From contig CAZYDR010000001.1 in the NCBI GenBank assembly GCA_964645285.1, positions 46,999 to 110,998 of the forward strand: DNA of 64,000 nt. Direction: 5' to 3'. How positions within the stretch are numbered: position 1 is the first letter of the stretch; each line of letters opens with the position of its first letter. The position numbers and the translations under genes are program-made. The notes under the pieces are model-generated. The model saw only the letters and a program-made list of their open reading frames with translations, ran no database searches and was not told the origin of the DNA. Below, piece by piece: positions 51,675 through 61,097 of the stretch. The stretch comes from JAYZAP01 sp964645285 (GTDB lineage: Bacteria > Pseudomonadota > Alphaproteobacteria > JAAXGF01).

Positions 51675-54600
51675 GTGCATTTCAACCGGCTGCGGCTGAT
51701 CGGTTTCAAGTCTTTTGTTGACCCGACCGACGTTACGGTTCAGACGGGTCTGACCGGCATCGTCGGCCCCAACGGCTGCGGAAAATCCAATCTTGTCGAG
51801 GCCCTGCGCTGGGTCATGGGCGAATCCTCGGCGCGCCAGATGCGCGGTCGCGAGATGGACGACCTGATCTTCGCCGGCAGCGCTTCGCGGCCCCAGCGCA
51901 ACCATGCCGAAGTCCAGCTCATGCTCGACAACGGCGCCCGCACCGCGCCCATGGTGTTCAATGATTCAGCCGAAATCGAGGTCTCGCGCCGCATCGACCG
52001 GGGCTCCGGTTCGACCTACCGCATCAACGGCCGCGAGACCCGGGCCAAGGATGTCCAGTTACTTTTCGCCGACGAGGCCACCGGTGCCCGCAGTACCGCC
52101 ATGGTCGGCCAGGGCGAGATCGGCGCGCTGATTTCCGCCAAGCCGGCCCAGCGCCGCAGTCTGCTGGAAGAAGCCGCCGGCGTCACCGGCCTGCACAGCC
52201 GGCGTCACGAGGCCGAGCTTCGCCTACGTGCCGCCGAGACCAACCTGGAGCGCCTCGACGATGTTATGGGAGCGCTGGAGACCCAGCTTCAGGGACTCAA
52301 ACGCCAGACCCGCCAGGCGACCCGCTACCGCCGCATCGGCGAACGCATCCGCGCCGCCGAGGCCTTGCTGTTCGGCCGCCGCTGGGCCAGCACCGAGGCC
52401 GCTGTCAGCGCCGCCGAACAGGCCCTGACCGAGGCCCGCCGGGAGGTCGATGGCCGCACCCAGGAAGTCGCCGCCGCGTCCGCCGCCCAGGCCACCGCCG
52501 CCGCTACCCTGCCGCCGCTCCGCGAAGACGAGGCCGCCGTCGGCGGCGCCCTGCACCGGCTCGAAGTCGCCCAGGTCGAACTCGAGGCCGAGGAACGGCG
52601 CCTGGCCGACGCCCAGCGCAGCCTCGAATCCCGCCTCGCCCAGATCGACGCCGATGTGGAGCGCGAGAACGAGTTGTCCCACGACGCCGCCGAAGCGACC
52701 ACCCAGCTGGCCGCCGAGCGCGCCGCGGTCAACGCCGAGCGCGAAGGCGAGGACGAGGCCGAAAGCATCGCCGCCATGGCCCGTGATGAGGCGACCGAGC
52801 GGGTCTCCGACCTGGAGGCGGAAATCGACGCCCTGACCCGCCACCTAGCCGCCGGCGAGGCCCGGCGAGGCGCCCTAAATCGTGAGATCGACGATCTTAC
52901 CGTACGGATCGGCCGCCTCGCAGTCCAGGCCGCCGAAGTGGAAAGCCAACGCGCCGAGCTGGCCGCCCAGAGCGAGCAGACCGCGGTGCTCGAAGACGCC
53001 GAAGCGGCGGTGGCCACGGCGCAGGCCAAGGTCGAGACCCTGCGCGCCCGGATCGCCGAGGCGGAAACCAGGCGGGTCGATAGCCAGGCCGCCGTGGGCG
53101 CCGTGCGCGACACCCAGCAGGCAGCCGAGACCACCCACGCCGCCCTGGTCGCCGAACAGGCGGCCCTGACCGAATTGCTTGGCAGCGGCGACAATGATGA
53201 ATGGTCGGCCCTGATCGACCAGATCAACGTGGAAGCCGGCATGGAGACCGCCCTGAGTGCGGCCCTGGGCGACGATCTGGCGGCGTCGTCCGACACCAAG
53301 GCTCCGCTTCATTGGCGCGGCCTCGATAGCGCCGGCGAGCCGCCGCCCCTACCCAAGGGCGCCACAGCCCTGGCCGACGCGGTGACCGCGCCGCCCGCCC
53401 TGGCCCGCCGGCTGTCCCAGATCGGCGTGGTCGCCGATGACGATGGCCCGCGCCTTCAGAGTCAACTTGCACAGGGTCAACGGCTGGTGAGCCGCAATGG
53501 CGGTCTATGGCGATGGGATGGTTTGACCGCCGCCGCCGACGCCGCAACCCAGACCGCCACCCGGCTACGCCAGCGCAACCGGCTCAAGGCCCTAGAGAGT
53601 GAACTCAAAGCCAGCGAAAAGCGCCGGGCCGGGGCGACCAGCGAAATCGAAGCGGCCCGTGCCGCTGTGGTCGCCGCCACCGATCAGGAGAGCGCCGCCC
53701 GCCACGCCCTGCGCCATGGCGAAGATGTCTTGGCCGGGGCTCGTGACGCCCGCGCCAAAGCCGCCACCACCGCCGCCGCCGATGCTTCGCGGCTGGCCAG
53801 TCTCAGCGAAACCGCCGGCCGTCTCACCGGCGATCTCGATGAGGCCAAGCAACAGTTACAGACCGCCGAGGAGGCCCGTATCGCCCTGCCTCCTGATACC
53901 GATGGCCGGGCCGAGTTGGACGGTCTGCGCGGCCGCCTCACCGAGGGCCGCGGCGAACTGGCCGAGAGCATCAACGCCTACGAGCGTCTGCGCCGCGAAG
54001 CCGCCGCCCGCGGCGACCGCCTGACCAAGATCGCCGCCGACCTGGAGTCATGGCAGGCCCGGGCCGACGGCGCCACCGCCCGCCTCGCCCAATTGGCCGA
54101 CCGTCGGGTCACCGCCGGTGCCGAGCTCGACAGCCTGAGCGACCGCCCGGCCGAAATCGCTACCTTGCGCGACGACCTTATGAGCCGCCTCGAAGCCACC
54201 CAGACGACCCGCGCCAAGGCCGCCGACGCGGTTGCCACGGCCGAAGGCGAACTCGCCACTCTCGACCAGCGTCTGCGCCAGGTCGAGGCCGCCCTGGCTG
54301 AACAACGCGAAGCCCGGGTGCGCTGCGAAAGCGCCCTGGAGCAGGCCAACCAGCACCAGTTAGACACGGCGCGGACCATTACCGAGCGGCTCGACTGCGC
54401 ACCGCCGGCCCTGGCGAAAATCGCCGGCCTCAAGGAAGGCGAGGACTGGCCCGCCGAGGACGATATCGAAATCCGCGTCGGCCGGCTGATCCGCGAGCGT
54501 GACAACATGGGACCGGTCAACCTGCGGGCCGAGGACGAGGCCCAGGAGATCGACGAGCAACTGAGCGCCCTGGTCGATGAACGCACCGATCTGGAAGCCG

Positions 54601-55133
54601 CTATCGCCCGGCTGCGCCAGGGCATCGGCCGGCTCAACCGCGAAGGCCGCGAGCGACTCGAGAAGGCTTTCGAGAACATCGACAGCCACTTCGGCAGCCT
54701 GTTCACCCGCCTGTTCGGCGGCGGCAAGGCGCACCTCGCCATGGTCGGCTCGGACGATCCCCTGGAGGCCGGGCTAGAAGTCATGGCCAGCCCGCCGGGC
54801 AAGCGCCTTCAGGTGCTGTCGCTGCTGTCGGGCGGCGAGCAGGCGCTCACCGCCACGGCTCTGTTGTTCGCCGTGTTCCTCACAAACCCGGCGCCGATCT
54901 GCGTGCTCGACGAGGTCGATGCACCGCTTGACGACGCCAATGTCAGCCGCTATTGCGATCTGCTTGAAGACCTTGCCCGGGGCTCGAACACTCGATTCCT
55001 CATCATCACCCATCACCGCATGACCATGGCCCGCATGGACCGCCTGTTCGGCGTCACCATGGGCGAGCGCGGGGTCAGCCAACTGGTGTCCGTGAACCTG
55101 CGCACCGCCGAGGGCCTGCAGGCCGCTGAATGA
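51675..55133 (+). CDS. smc: Chromosome segregation protein SMC
   Basis: 1152 residues, GTG start. N-terminal ATPase half with Walker A GPNGCGKSNLVEAL (about 31-44), QMRGREMDDLIFAGS, two long coiled coils rich in Ala, Glu and Arg (about 170-490 and 670-900), a hinge (about 500-650) and C-terminal half with signature LSGGEQALTATALL and Walker B CVLDEVDAPLDDANV. It condenses and organises the chromosome with ScpA/ScpB, which are not in the window. The coiled coils are very GC-rich, giving many spurious antisense reading frames. Confidence 0.96.
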   Translation: MHFNRLRLIGFKSFVDPTDVTVQTGLTGIVGPNGCGKSNLVEALRWVMGESSARQMRGREMDDLIFAGSASRPQRNHAEVQLMLDNGARTAPMVFNDSAEIEVSRRIDRGSGSTYRINGRETRAKDVQLLFADEATGARSTAMVGQGEIGALISAKPAQRRSLLEEAAGVTGLHSRRHEAELRLRAAETNLERLDDVMGALETQLQGLKRQTRQATRYRRIGERIRAAEALLFGRRWASTEAAVSAAEQALTEARREVDGRTQEVAAASAAQATAAATLPPLREDEAAVGGALHRLEVAQVELEAEERRLADAQRSLESRLAQIDADVERENELSHDAAEATTQLAAERAAVNAEREGEDEAESIAAMARDEATERVSDLEAEIDALTRHLAAGEARRGALNREIDDLTVRIGRLAVQAAEVESQRAELAAQSEQTAVLEDAEAAVATAQAKVETLRARIAEAETRRVDSQAAVGAVRDTQQAAETTHAALVAEQAALTELLGSGDNDEWSALIDQINVEAGMETALSAALGDDLAASSDTKAPLHWRGLDSAGEPPPLPKGATALADAVTAPPALARRLSQIGVVADDDGPRLQSQLAQGQRLVSRNGGLWRWDGLTAAADAATQTATRLRQRNRLKALESELKASEKRRAGATSEIEAARAAVVAATDQESAARHALRHGEDVLAGARDARAKAATTAAADASRLASLSETAGRLTGDLDEAKQQLQTAEEARIALPPDTDGRAELDGLRGRLTEGRGELAESINAYERLRREAAARGDRLTKIAADLESWQARADGATARLAQLADRRVTAGAELDSLSDRPAEIATLRDDLMSRLEATQTTRAKAADAVATAEGELATLDQRLRQVEAALAEQREARVRCESALEQANQHQLDTARTITERLDCAPPALAKIAGLKEGEDWPAEDDIEIRVGRLIRERDNMGPVNLRAEDEAQEIDEQLSALVDERTDLEAAIARLRQGIGRLNREGRERLEKAFENIDSHFGSLFTRLFGGGKAHLAMVGSDDPLEAGLEVMASPPGKRLQVLSLLSGGEQALTATALLFAVFLTNPAPICVLDEVDAPLDDANVSRYCDLLEDLARGSNTRFLIITHHRMTMARMDRLFGVTMGERGVSQLVSVNLRTAEGLQAAE

Positions 55134-55193
55134 TCCCGTTAACAACTGATTTTTCCATTTTATTTCAATTAGTTGAAGTACAGCGCTTGGGCC

Positions 55194-55223
55194 TTGACAG
55201 GGTTCCGCCGCTACCCGTATGTT
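55194..55223 (+). promoter_or_regulatory. Candidate promoter of the F0 operon
   Basis: TTGACA at 55194-55199 and TATGTT at 55218-55223, spacing 18. It is followed at once by a leader hairpin, GGCCGCG (55224-55230) with CGCGGCC (55255-55261), before the atpI start at 55288. The promoter is inferred from consensus match only. Confidence 0.55.
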
Positions 55224-55287
55224 GGCCGCGTTTCAAGGCGTGGTGTCGCTCCTACGCGGCCGTGCCATCACCATCTGAGCAGCGTCG

Positions 55288-55620
55288 ATGAGCGAGCGGA
55301 AACCACCGCCTTCGCTTGATGATCTCGGGGCCCGCCTCGAGAAGGCGCAAGCCCGGAACGACCCGTGGCGCCAAAGCAAAGGCAGCCAGGGTGGTTACGG
55401 GGCGGCGTTTCAGGTGGCGATTGAAATAGTCGGCAGCCTTGTAGTGTCGGTCGGTTTGGGTTGGTTGCTTGACGATTGGTTAGGGACCGGCCCGGTGTTT
55501 TTGGTGATTTTCTTCTTTCTCGGCGCCGCTGCCGGAGGGTTGAACGTTTATCGCAGGGCACTGCTATTGGTCGCCCCAACGGACGAAGAGCATGGCGTGG
55601 ACGATGACACGCCAACGTAA
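55288..55620 (+). CDS. atpI: ATP synthase accessory protein AtpI/AtpZ
   Basis: 110 residues: a charged N-terminal part (about 1-40) and two membrane helices, VAIEIVGSLVVSVGLGWLLDD and VFLVIFFFLGAAAGGLNVYR. AtpI helps assemble the c-ring and may carry Mg2+. It leads the F0 operon, as in other alphaproteobacteria. Confidence 0.92.
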   Translation: MSERKPPPSLDDLGARLEKAQARNDPWRQSKGSQGGYGAAFQVAIEIVGSLVVSVGLGWLLDDWLGTGPVFLVIFFFLGAAAGGLNVYRRALLLVAPTDEEHGVDDDTPT

Positions 55621-55646
55621 ATTTTGAAGCGATCCTGGGGGACGCA

Positions 55647-56393
55647 GTGGCCGAAGCAAGCCCGCTAGCACAGTTTGAGGTGCACACTCTGGTGAAGATA
55701 CCGCTTGGCGGTTTCGACGCCTCGTTCACCAATTCGTCGCTGTTCATGGTGGCGGCTATCGCTACGGCGACCCTGTTTCTGGTCGGTGGCATGCGCCACC
55801 ACGCCATGGTGCCGAGCCGCTGGCAGTCCATGGCCGAGATCGCCTACGAACTGGTCGCCGGCATGGTGCGTGACAACGTCGGCAACGAGGGCCGGCGTTA
55901 TTTCCCGTTCATCTTCAGCCTGTTCATGTTCGTGCTGTTCTGTAACGCCCTGGGATTGCTGCCGTTCGGCGTCGTCAGCCTGCACGGCTTTACGCCGACC
56001 AGCCATATCATCGTCACCTTCGCCCTGGCGTCGGTGGTGTTCATCGGCGTCACCATTATCGGCCTGATCAAGCACAAGCTGCACTTCTTCAGCCTGTTCA
56101 TGCCGACCGGCGTGCCTATGTACATGGCGCCGCTGCTGGTGCCCATCGAGATTGTTTCGTACCTAGCGCGGCCGATCACCCTGTCGCTGCGCCTGTTCGC
56201 CAACATGATGGCCGGGCATACCATGCTCGCCGTGTTCGGCGGCTTCGTGGGGATACTCGGTATCTTCGGGTTGGCGCCGTTCCTGGTCATCGTCGCCCTG
56301 ATGGCCCTTGAAGTGGTGGTCGCCCTGCTGCAAGCCTATGTTTTCACGATCCTTACCTGCCTCTATCTCAACGATGCCCTGCATCTCCATTGA
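55647..56393 (+). CDS. atpB: F0F1 ATP synthase subunit a
   Basis: 248 residues, GTG start behind CTGGGGGA. Polytopic membrane protein forming the proton half-channels next to the c-ring. The essential arginine is in ITLSLRLFANMMAGH, and LLQAYVFTILTCLYLNDALH closes the last helix. Starts 26 bp after atpI. Confidence 0.96.
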   Translation: MAEASPLAQFEVHTLVKIPLGGFDASFTNSSLFMVAAIATATLFLVGGMRHHAMVPSRWQSMAEIAYELVAGMVRDNVGNEGRRYFPFIFSLFMFVLFCNALGLLPFGVVSLHGFTPTSHIIVTFALASVVFIGVTIIGLIKHKLHFFSLFMPTGVPMYMAPLLVPIEIVSYLARPITLSLRLFANMMAGHTMLAVFGGFVGILGIFGLAPFLVIVALMALEVVVALLQAYVFTILTCLYLNDALHLH

Positions 56394-56447
56394 GACTTGA
56401 GGAAAAGCACGTAATCTCCCAATCACGATAATCAGAGGAATAGACTC

Positions 56448-56672
56448 ATGGATGTTGAAGCCGCGAAGTTGATCGGAGCCGGGCTCGCCGTCATCGGCCT
56501 TGGAGGCGTTGGCGTTGGTATCGGCAATATCTTCGCCGCGTTCGTCACCGCGGTGGCGCGCAATCCGGCGGCCCAGGCCAAAGTGTTCCCGTTCACCATG
56601 CTCGGGTTTGCACTGGTCGAGGCGGTGGCGCTCTACGCACTGCTCATCGCCTTCCTGGTCCTGTTCGCCTAG
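56448..56672 (+). CDS. atpE: F0F1 ATP synthase subunit c
   Basis: 74 residues, two membrane helices joined by the polar loop RNPAAQAKV. The glycine-rich first helix GLAVIGLGGVGVGIGNIF packs the ring; the proton-binding carboxylate is Glu in FALVEAVALYALLIAF. A good AGAGGAA ribosome binding site fits the high copy number needed. Confidence 0.96.
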   Translation: MDVEAAKLIGAGLAVIGLGGVGVGIGNIFAAFVTAVARNPAAQAKVFPFTMLGFALVEAVALYALLIAFLVLFA

Positions 56673-56711
56673 AACCCCGGGGAAAGCCGCGCATCGCGCA
56701 GGAAAGCCGTC

Positions 56712-57200
56712 ATGCCACAGCTCGATCCGACAGTCTTCGCGCCCCAGCTCATCTGGCTGGCGATTACCTTCGTCATCCTCTATGTGCTGATGGCGCGTAT
56801 CGCCCTGCCCCGCATCGGCGACGTGCTGGAAGCACGCCAGGAACGTATCGCCCATGACCTCGACGCCGCGGCCACGCTTAAGGCCGAAGCGGAGAAGGCT
56901 CTGGCCGAGTACGATCAATCCCTGGCCAAGAGCCATTCCGAGGCCCAATCCCTGCTGTCCCAGGCAGCTGAGGAGCGGACTACGAAGGCGGCTGAGCGCC
57001 AGGCCGAGCTCGACGCCAAGATTGCCGGGCAATTGCAAGACGCCGAGTCGCGCATCAATGACGCCCGCAAGGCGGCCATGGATAACGTCACCGAGGTTGC
57101 TAAAGATGTGGCGCGCAGCGCCACGGGCAAGCTGATCGGTGTCGAGCCGAGCGACGCGGCCGTTGATACCGCCCTGGCCGCAGCCGAGGGAGATGGTTGA
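56712..57200 (+). CDS. atpF': F0F1 ATP synthase subunit b'
   Basis: 162 residues. One N-terminal membrane helix (LIWLAITFVILYVLMARIALP) then a long Ala/Glu-rich helix forming half of the peripheral stalk. Photosynthetic bacteria and many alphaproteobacteria have this divergent second b subunit (also called atpG or atpX). Its stop overlaps the atpF ATG (TGATG). Confidence 0.93.
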   Translation: MPQLDPTVFAPQLIWLAITFVILYVLMARIALPRIGDVLEARQERIAHDLDAAATLKAEAEKALAEYDQSLAKSHSEAQSLLSQAAEERTTKAAERQAELDAKIAGQLQDAESRINDARKAAMDNVTEVAKDVARSATGKLIGVEPSDAAVDTALAAAEGDG

Positions 57201-57679
57201 TGTTTGGTGAAGCCTTCTGGGTCAGCCTGGCCTTTATCGTCTTCGTCGCCGCCGTCTATCGGCCCGTATCCAAGATGATGGGCGCCGCCCTCGATGGCCG
57301 GGCCGAGAAGATCAAGGATGAACTCGACGAAGCGGTACGCCTGCGCGAAGAAGCCCAGACCCTGCTGGCCGGCTACGAGCGCCATCAGAACGACGCGGTC
57401 AAGGAGGCGGAAGCCATTCTCGCCCACGCCCGCGACGAGGCCGAACGCCAGACCCAGCACGCCGGCGAAGCTCTTGAGGAATTGGTCCGCAGGCGCGAGG
57501 CCCAGGCCATGGACCGAATTGCCCGGGCCGAGGAAGAAGCCACCGCCGGGGTCCGCGCCGCGGCCGTCGATCTGGCCATCCAGGCGACCCGCAGGCTGCT
57601 CACCAGCGAACTCGACGAGGCCCGCCGCGGCAAACTGGTCGACGACACCATCGGCGATCTCGACGACAAGCTGCACTAG
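57200..57679 (+). CDS. atpF: F0F1 ATP synthase subunit b
   Basis: 159 residues: membrane helix FWVSLAFIVFVAAVYRPVSK followed by a heptad-patterned stalk helix (DELDEAVRLREEAQTLLAGY, AEAILAHARDEAERQTQHA). It forms a heterodimer with b'. Last gene of the F0 operon; F1 genes are elsewhere, as usual in this class. An intrinsic terminator follows. Confidence 0.95.
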   Translation: MFGEAFWVSLAFIVFVAAVYRPVSKMMGAALDGRAEKIKDELDEAVRLREEAQTLLAGYERHQNDAVKEAEAILAHARDEAERQTQHAGEALEELVRRREAQAMDRIARAEEEATAGVRAAAVDLAIQATRRLLTSELDEARRGKLVDDTIGDLDDKLH

Positions 57680-57706
57680 CAGACTGAATTCAGTTGTCGC
57701 GGCCAC

Positions 57707-57734
57707 AGGGCGGATATCAAACCCGCCCTTTTTT
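57707..57734 (+). terminator. Intrinsic terminator of the F0 operon
   Basis: AGGGCGG (57707-57713) pairs with CCGCCCT (57723-57729), followed by a run of T to 57734. It lies just before the stop codon of the convergent gcvP gene. Confidence 0.88.
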
Positions 57735-57738
57735 ATTC

Positions 57739-60663
57739 CTATTCCGCCGCCGCCTCGTAGTCCTCCATGGGCGGACAGGAACACACCAGGTTGCGATCGC
57801 CGGCGACGTTGTCGACCCGGCCCACCGGCGGCCAGTACTTATCTTCGCGCAGGGTATGGAGGGGGAAGTAAGCCCCTTCCTTGGTGTAGGGATGAGACCA
57901 CGGGTTGGCCAGCAGCAGGTGGTGGGTGTGAGGCGCGTTGCACAGCAGATTGTTCTCCGGGTCGGCCTTGCCCGATTCGATATCGGCGGCCTCCTGGCGA
58001 ATTTGGATCAGGGCGTCGCAGAACCGGTCGAGTTCACGTTTGGCCTCGCTCTCGGTAGGCTCGACCATCAGGGTGTCGACCAGCGGGAACGACATGGTCG
58101 GGGCGTGGAAGCCATAATCGACCAGGCGCTTGGCCACATCATCGACGGTGACTCCCGACGACTCCTTGAGCGGCCGGAAATCAATAATGCACTCATGGGC
58201 GACGCGGCCGTTCTGGCCGGTGTAGAGCACCGGATAATGGGGCGCCAGGCGATGGGCAATGTAGTTGGCGTTGAGGATCGCCACCTGGGTCGCCTTGGTC
58301 AAGCCCGGCCCGCCCATCATGGCGATATAGGCCCAACTGATGGGAAGAATGCTGGCCGAGCCCCAGGGCGCCGCCGCCACCGCGCCGACGGTGGTATCCG
58401 GGCCGCCGGCCGGGTTGAGCCCATGGACCATGGGATGGTCGGGCAGATAGGGCGCGAGATGGGCGCCGACTCCGATGGGCCCCATGCCGGGGCCGCCGCC
58501 GCCATGAGGAATGGCGAATGTCTTGTGCAGGTTGATATGGGCCACATCGGCGCCGATCTCGGCAATGCGGCAAACCCCCAGAAGGGCGTTGAGGTTGGCG
58601 CCGTCGAGATAAACCTGGCCGCCATGGTCGTGGACCGTCTGGCAAATCTCGCGAATGCCCTCTTCGAAGACCCCATGGGTTGAAGGGTAGGTAATCATAA
58701 GCGCCGCCAGATCGCTCGCATGCTCGGCCGCCTTGGCCTTGAGGTCGCTAAGATCGACGTTGCCGTCTTCGTCACAGGCCACCACCACCACCCGCAGCCC
58801 GGCGAGATGAGCACTGGCCGGATTGGTGCCATGGGCCGAGGCCGGAATCAGGCAGACATCGCGATTGCCCTCGCCCCGCGCCCGGTGATAGGCGCGGATT
58901 ACTAGCAGACCGGCGTACTCGCCTTGCGATCCGGCGTTGGGTTGTAGCGACACCGCGTCGAAGCCGGTGACCTCGCACAGCATGGCCTCCAGCTCCTCGA
59001 ACAGCTGCTGATAGCCCTGAGCCTGATCGAGTGGCGCGAAGGGATGCATATTGCCGAACTCGCCCCAGGTCACCGGGATCATCTCGGCGGTGGCGTTGAG
59101 TTTCATGGTGCAGGAGCCGAGTGGAATCATGGCCCGGTCGAGCGCCAGGTCCTTGGCCGCCAGCCAGCGCAGGTAGCGCAGCATCTCGGTCTCGGCGTGG
59201 TACAGATGAAACACCGGATGGGTGAGGTACTCGCTGGTCCGCCGCAGGTCTTCGGGAATGCACTCCTCGACCATGTCGTCGATTTCATTGATTGGTAGTT
59301 CGCGGCCGGTGCGGGTGGCGAACACCCGCCACAACGCTCGCAGATCAATCTGCTTGGTGGTTTCGTCGAAGGTGATACCCAGGTGATCGGCATCCTTGAT
59401 ACGCAGGTTGATGCGCGATTCCCGGGCCTTGGCCGCGATCCGGCGGGCCTGTTCCGGCACTCGTACGGTGATGGTGTCAAAAAATGCCTCGGTCACCACC
59501 TCGACGCCCAGACGCTTGAGACCCTCGGCCAGAATCTGGGTCATACGATGGGCCCTGAGCGCGATGGTCTTGAGGCCGTCGGGCCCGTGATAGACCGCAT
59601 ACATGGCGGCGATCACCGCCAACAGAACCTGGGCGGTGCAGATGTTGCTGGTCGCCTTTTCCCGGCGAATATGCTGCTCGCGGGTCTGCAGGGCCATGCG
59701 CAGCGCCGGGTTGCCCTCGGAATCTACCGACACGCCGATGATGCGGCCGGGAATCGAGCGCTTGTAGGTCTCGCGGGTTGCGAAATAGGCGGCGTGGGGG
59801 CCGCCGTAGCCCATGGGCACACCGAATCGCTGGGCGCTGCCGACCACCACGTCGGCGCCCATTTCCCCCGGCGGCACCAGTACCGCAAGAGACAAAATAT
59901 CGGCGGCGACCACGGCGAGGGCCTTCTTTTCGTGGATCTCGGCAATAACGCCGCGGAGATCGCGAACCGCGCCGCCACTACCGGGATACTGGATCAGCAC
60001 GCCGAACATGTCGTCGTCACCGAGGCCGGCGAAGGGATCACCGATCACGACCTCGATACCCAGGGAGCGCGCCCGGGTATGGACCACCTCGATGGTCTGG
60101 GGATGGCAGTCGCCCGACACCAGGAAGCGGTCGGATTTGGACTTGGACACCCGGTGCGCCATGGCCATGGCCTCGGCCGCGGCGGTTGCCTCGTCAAGCA
60201 GGGAGGCGTTGGCCAGTTCCATGCCGGTCAGGTCCATGACCATCTGCTGGAAATTGAGCAGGGCTTCGAGGCGGCCCTGGCTAACTTCGGCCTGATAAGG
60301 CGTATAGGCGGTGTACCAGGACGGGTTCTCAAGCACGTTGCGCAGGATCACACCGGGTAGCACCGTGCCGTGATAACCCATGCCGATCATCGAGATGAAC
60401 ACCTTGTTGCGCCCGGCCATGCGCCGCAGATAGGACAGCATCATGCGCTCGCTGCGGGCCGCATCTAGGTTAAGCGGCCGCTCGGTGCGGATGGTCTCGG
60501 GCACCGCGTTATCGATTAGTTCGTCGAGCGACCCCAACCCCAGGGTATCGAGCATATCGGCGATCTGTTCTTCGCCCTGGCCAATATGGCGGCGCACGAA
60601 GTCGCCGCGCATTTTCAATTCTTCCAACGAGCGCCGGCGGGCCGGCGATGACAATTTAGACAT
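57739..60663 (-). CDS. gcvP: Glycine dehydrogenase (decarboxylating), P protein
   Basis: 974 residues from ATG 60663, preceded by GGAGAG; the upstream TTG at 60675 is rejected. PLP enzyme that decarboxylates glycine and passes the aminomethyl group to GcvH. It is the fused single-chain form, with both homologous halves; the PLP lysine is in HKTFAIPHGGGGPGMGPIGV. GQEGEYAGL-like (NAGSQGEYAGLLVIRAYH) and HGTNPASA are conserved. Last gene of gcvT-gcvH-gcvP. Confidence 0.96.
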   Translation of the reverse strand: MSKLSSPARRRSLEELKMRGDFVRRHIGQGEEQIADMLDTLGLGSLDELIDNAVPETIRTERPLNLDAARSERMMLSYLRRMAGRNKVFISMIGMGYHGTVLPGVILRNVLENPSWYTAYTPYQAEVSQGRLEALLNFQQMVMDLTGMELANASLLDEATAAAEAMAMAHRVSKSKSDRFLVSGDCHPQTIEVVHTRARSLGIEVVIGDPFAGLGDDDMFGVLIQYPGSGGAVRDLRGVIAEIHEKKALAVVAADILSLAVLVPPGEMGADVVVGSAQRFGVPMGYGGPHAAYFATRETYKRSIPGRIIGVSVDSEGNPALRMALQTREQHIRREKATSNICTAQVLLAVIAAMYAVYHGPDGLKTIALRAHRMTQILAEGLKRLGVEVVTEAFFDTITVRVPEQARRIAAKARESRINLRIKDADHLGITFDETTKQIDLRALWRVFATRTGRELPINEIDDMVEECIPEDLRRTSEYLTHPVFHLYHAETEMLRYLRWLAAKDLALDRAMIPLGSCTMKLNATAEMIPVTWGEFGNMHPFAPLDQAQGYQQLFEELEAMLCEVTGFDAVSLQPNAGSQGEYAGLLVIRAYHRARGEGNRDVCLIPASAHGTNPASAHLAGLRVVVVACDEDGNVDLSDLKAKAAEHASDLAALMITYPSTHGVFEEGIREICQTVHDHGGQVYLDGANLNALLGVCRIAEIGADVAHINLHKTFAIPHGGGGPGMGPIGVGAHLAPYLPDHPMVHGLNPAGGPDTTVGAVAAAPWGSASILPISWAYIAMMGGPGLTKATQVAILNANYIAHRLAPHYPVLYTGQNGRVAHECIIDFRPLKESSGVTVDDVAKRLVDYGFHAPTMSFPLVDTLMVEPTESEAKRELDRFCDALIQIRQEAADIESGKADPENNLLCNAPHTHHLLLANPWSHPYTKEGAYFPLHTLREDKYWPPVGRVDNVAGDRNLVCSCPPMEDYEAAAE

Positions 60664-60688
60664 TATTCTCTCCAACTATCCGCTGGTC

Positions 60689-61066
60689 TCACTCGAGTCC
60701 GTCGACGTAGGTCTGGTAGGCGGCTTCATCCATCATACCGTCGAGCTCGTCGGCATCCGAGGCCTTCATCTTGAACAGCCAGCCATCACCGGTGGAATCG
60801 CCGTTGACGGTCTCGGGCGCGTCATCCAGGGCCTCGTTGACCTCGGTGACTTCGCCACTGATGGGGGCATAAATCTCGCTCGCCGCCTTGACCGATTCGA
60901 TCACCGCCGCCTGCTCGGCCTGAGAGAGCTCTGCGCCCACGGAGGGAAGTTCGACGAAAACCACGTCGCCAAGCTGTTCCTGGGCATAGTTTGAAATGCC
61001 AACAACGGCGACATCGCCTTCGACGCGCACCCACTCGTGGGCTTCGGTGTATTTCATGTTGCTCAT
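60689..61066 (-). CDS. gcvH: Glycine cleavage system H protein
   Basis: 125 residues from ATG 61066 behind GGAGGAG. Lipoyl carrier with the modified lysine in ESVKAASEIYAPISGEV and the start KYTEAHEWVRVEGDVAVVGI. It shuttles the aminomethyl group between GcvP, GcvT and lipoamide dehydrogenase. A lipoyl synthase or ligase is not in the window. Confidence 0.96.
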   Translation of the reverse strand: MSNMKYTEAHEWVRVEGDVAVVGISNYAQEQLGDVVFVELPSVGAELSQAEQAAVIESVKAASEIYAPISGEVTEVNEALDDAPETVNGDSTGDGWLFKMKASDADELDGMMDEAAYQTYVDGLE

Positions 61067-61097
61067 GGCTCGTCTCCTCCGGTTGAGATCGTCAGGA

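Noticed and set aside
59383..60360. 325-codon plus-strand frame inside gcvP
   Set aside because: Shadow of a highly conserved glycine dehydrogenase gene.
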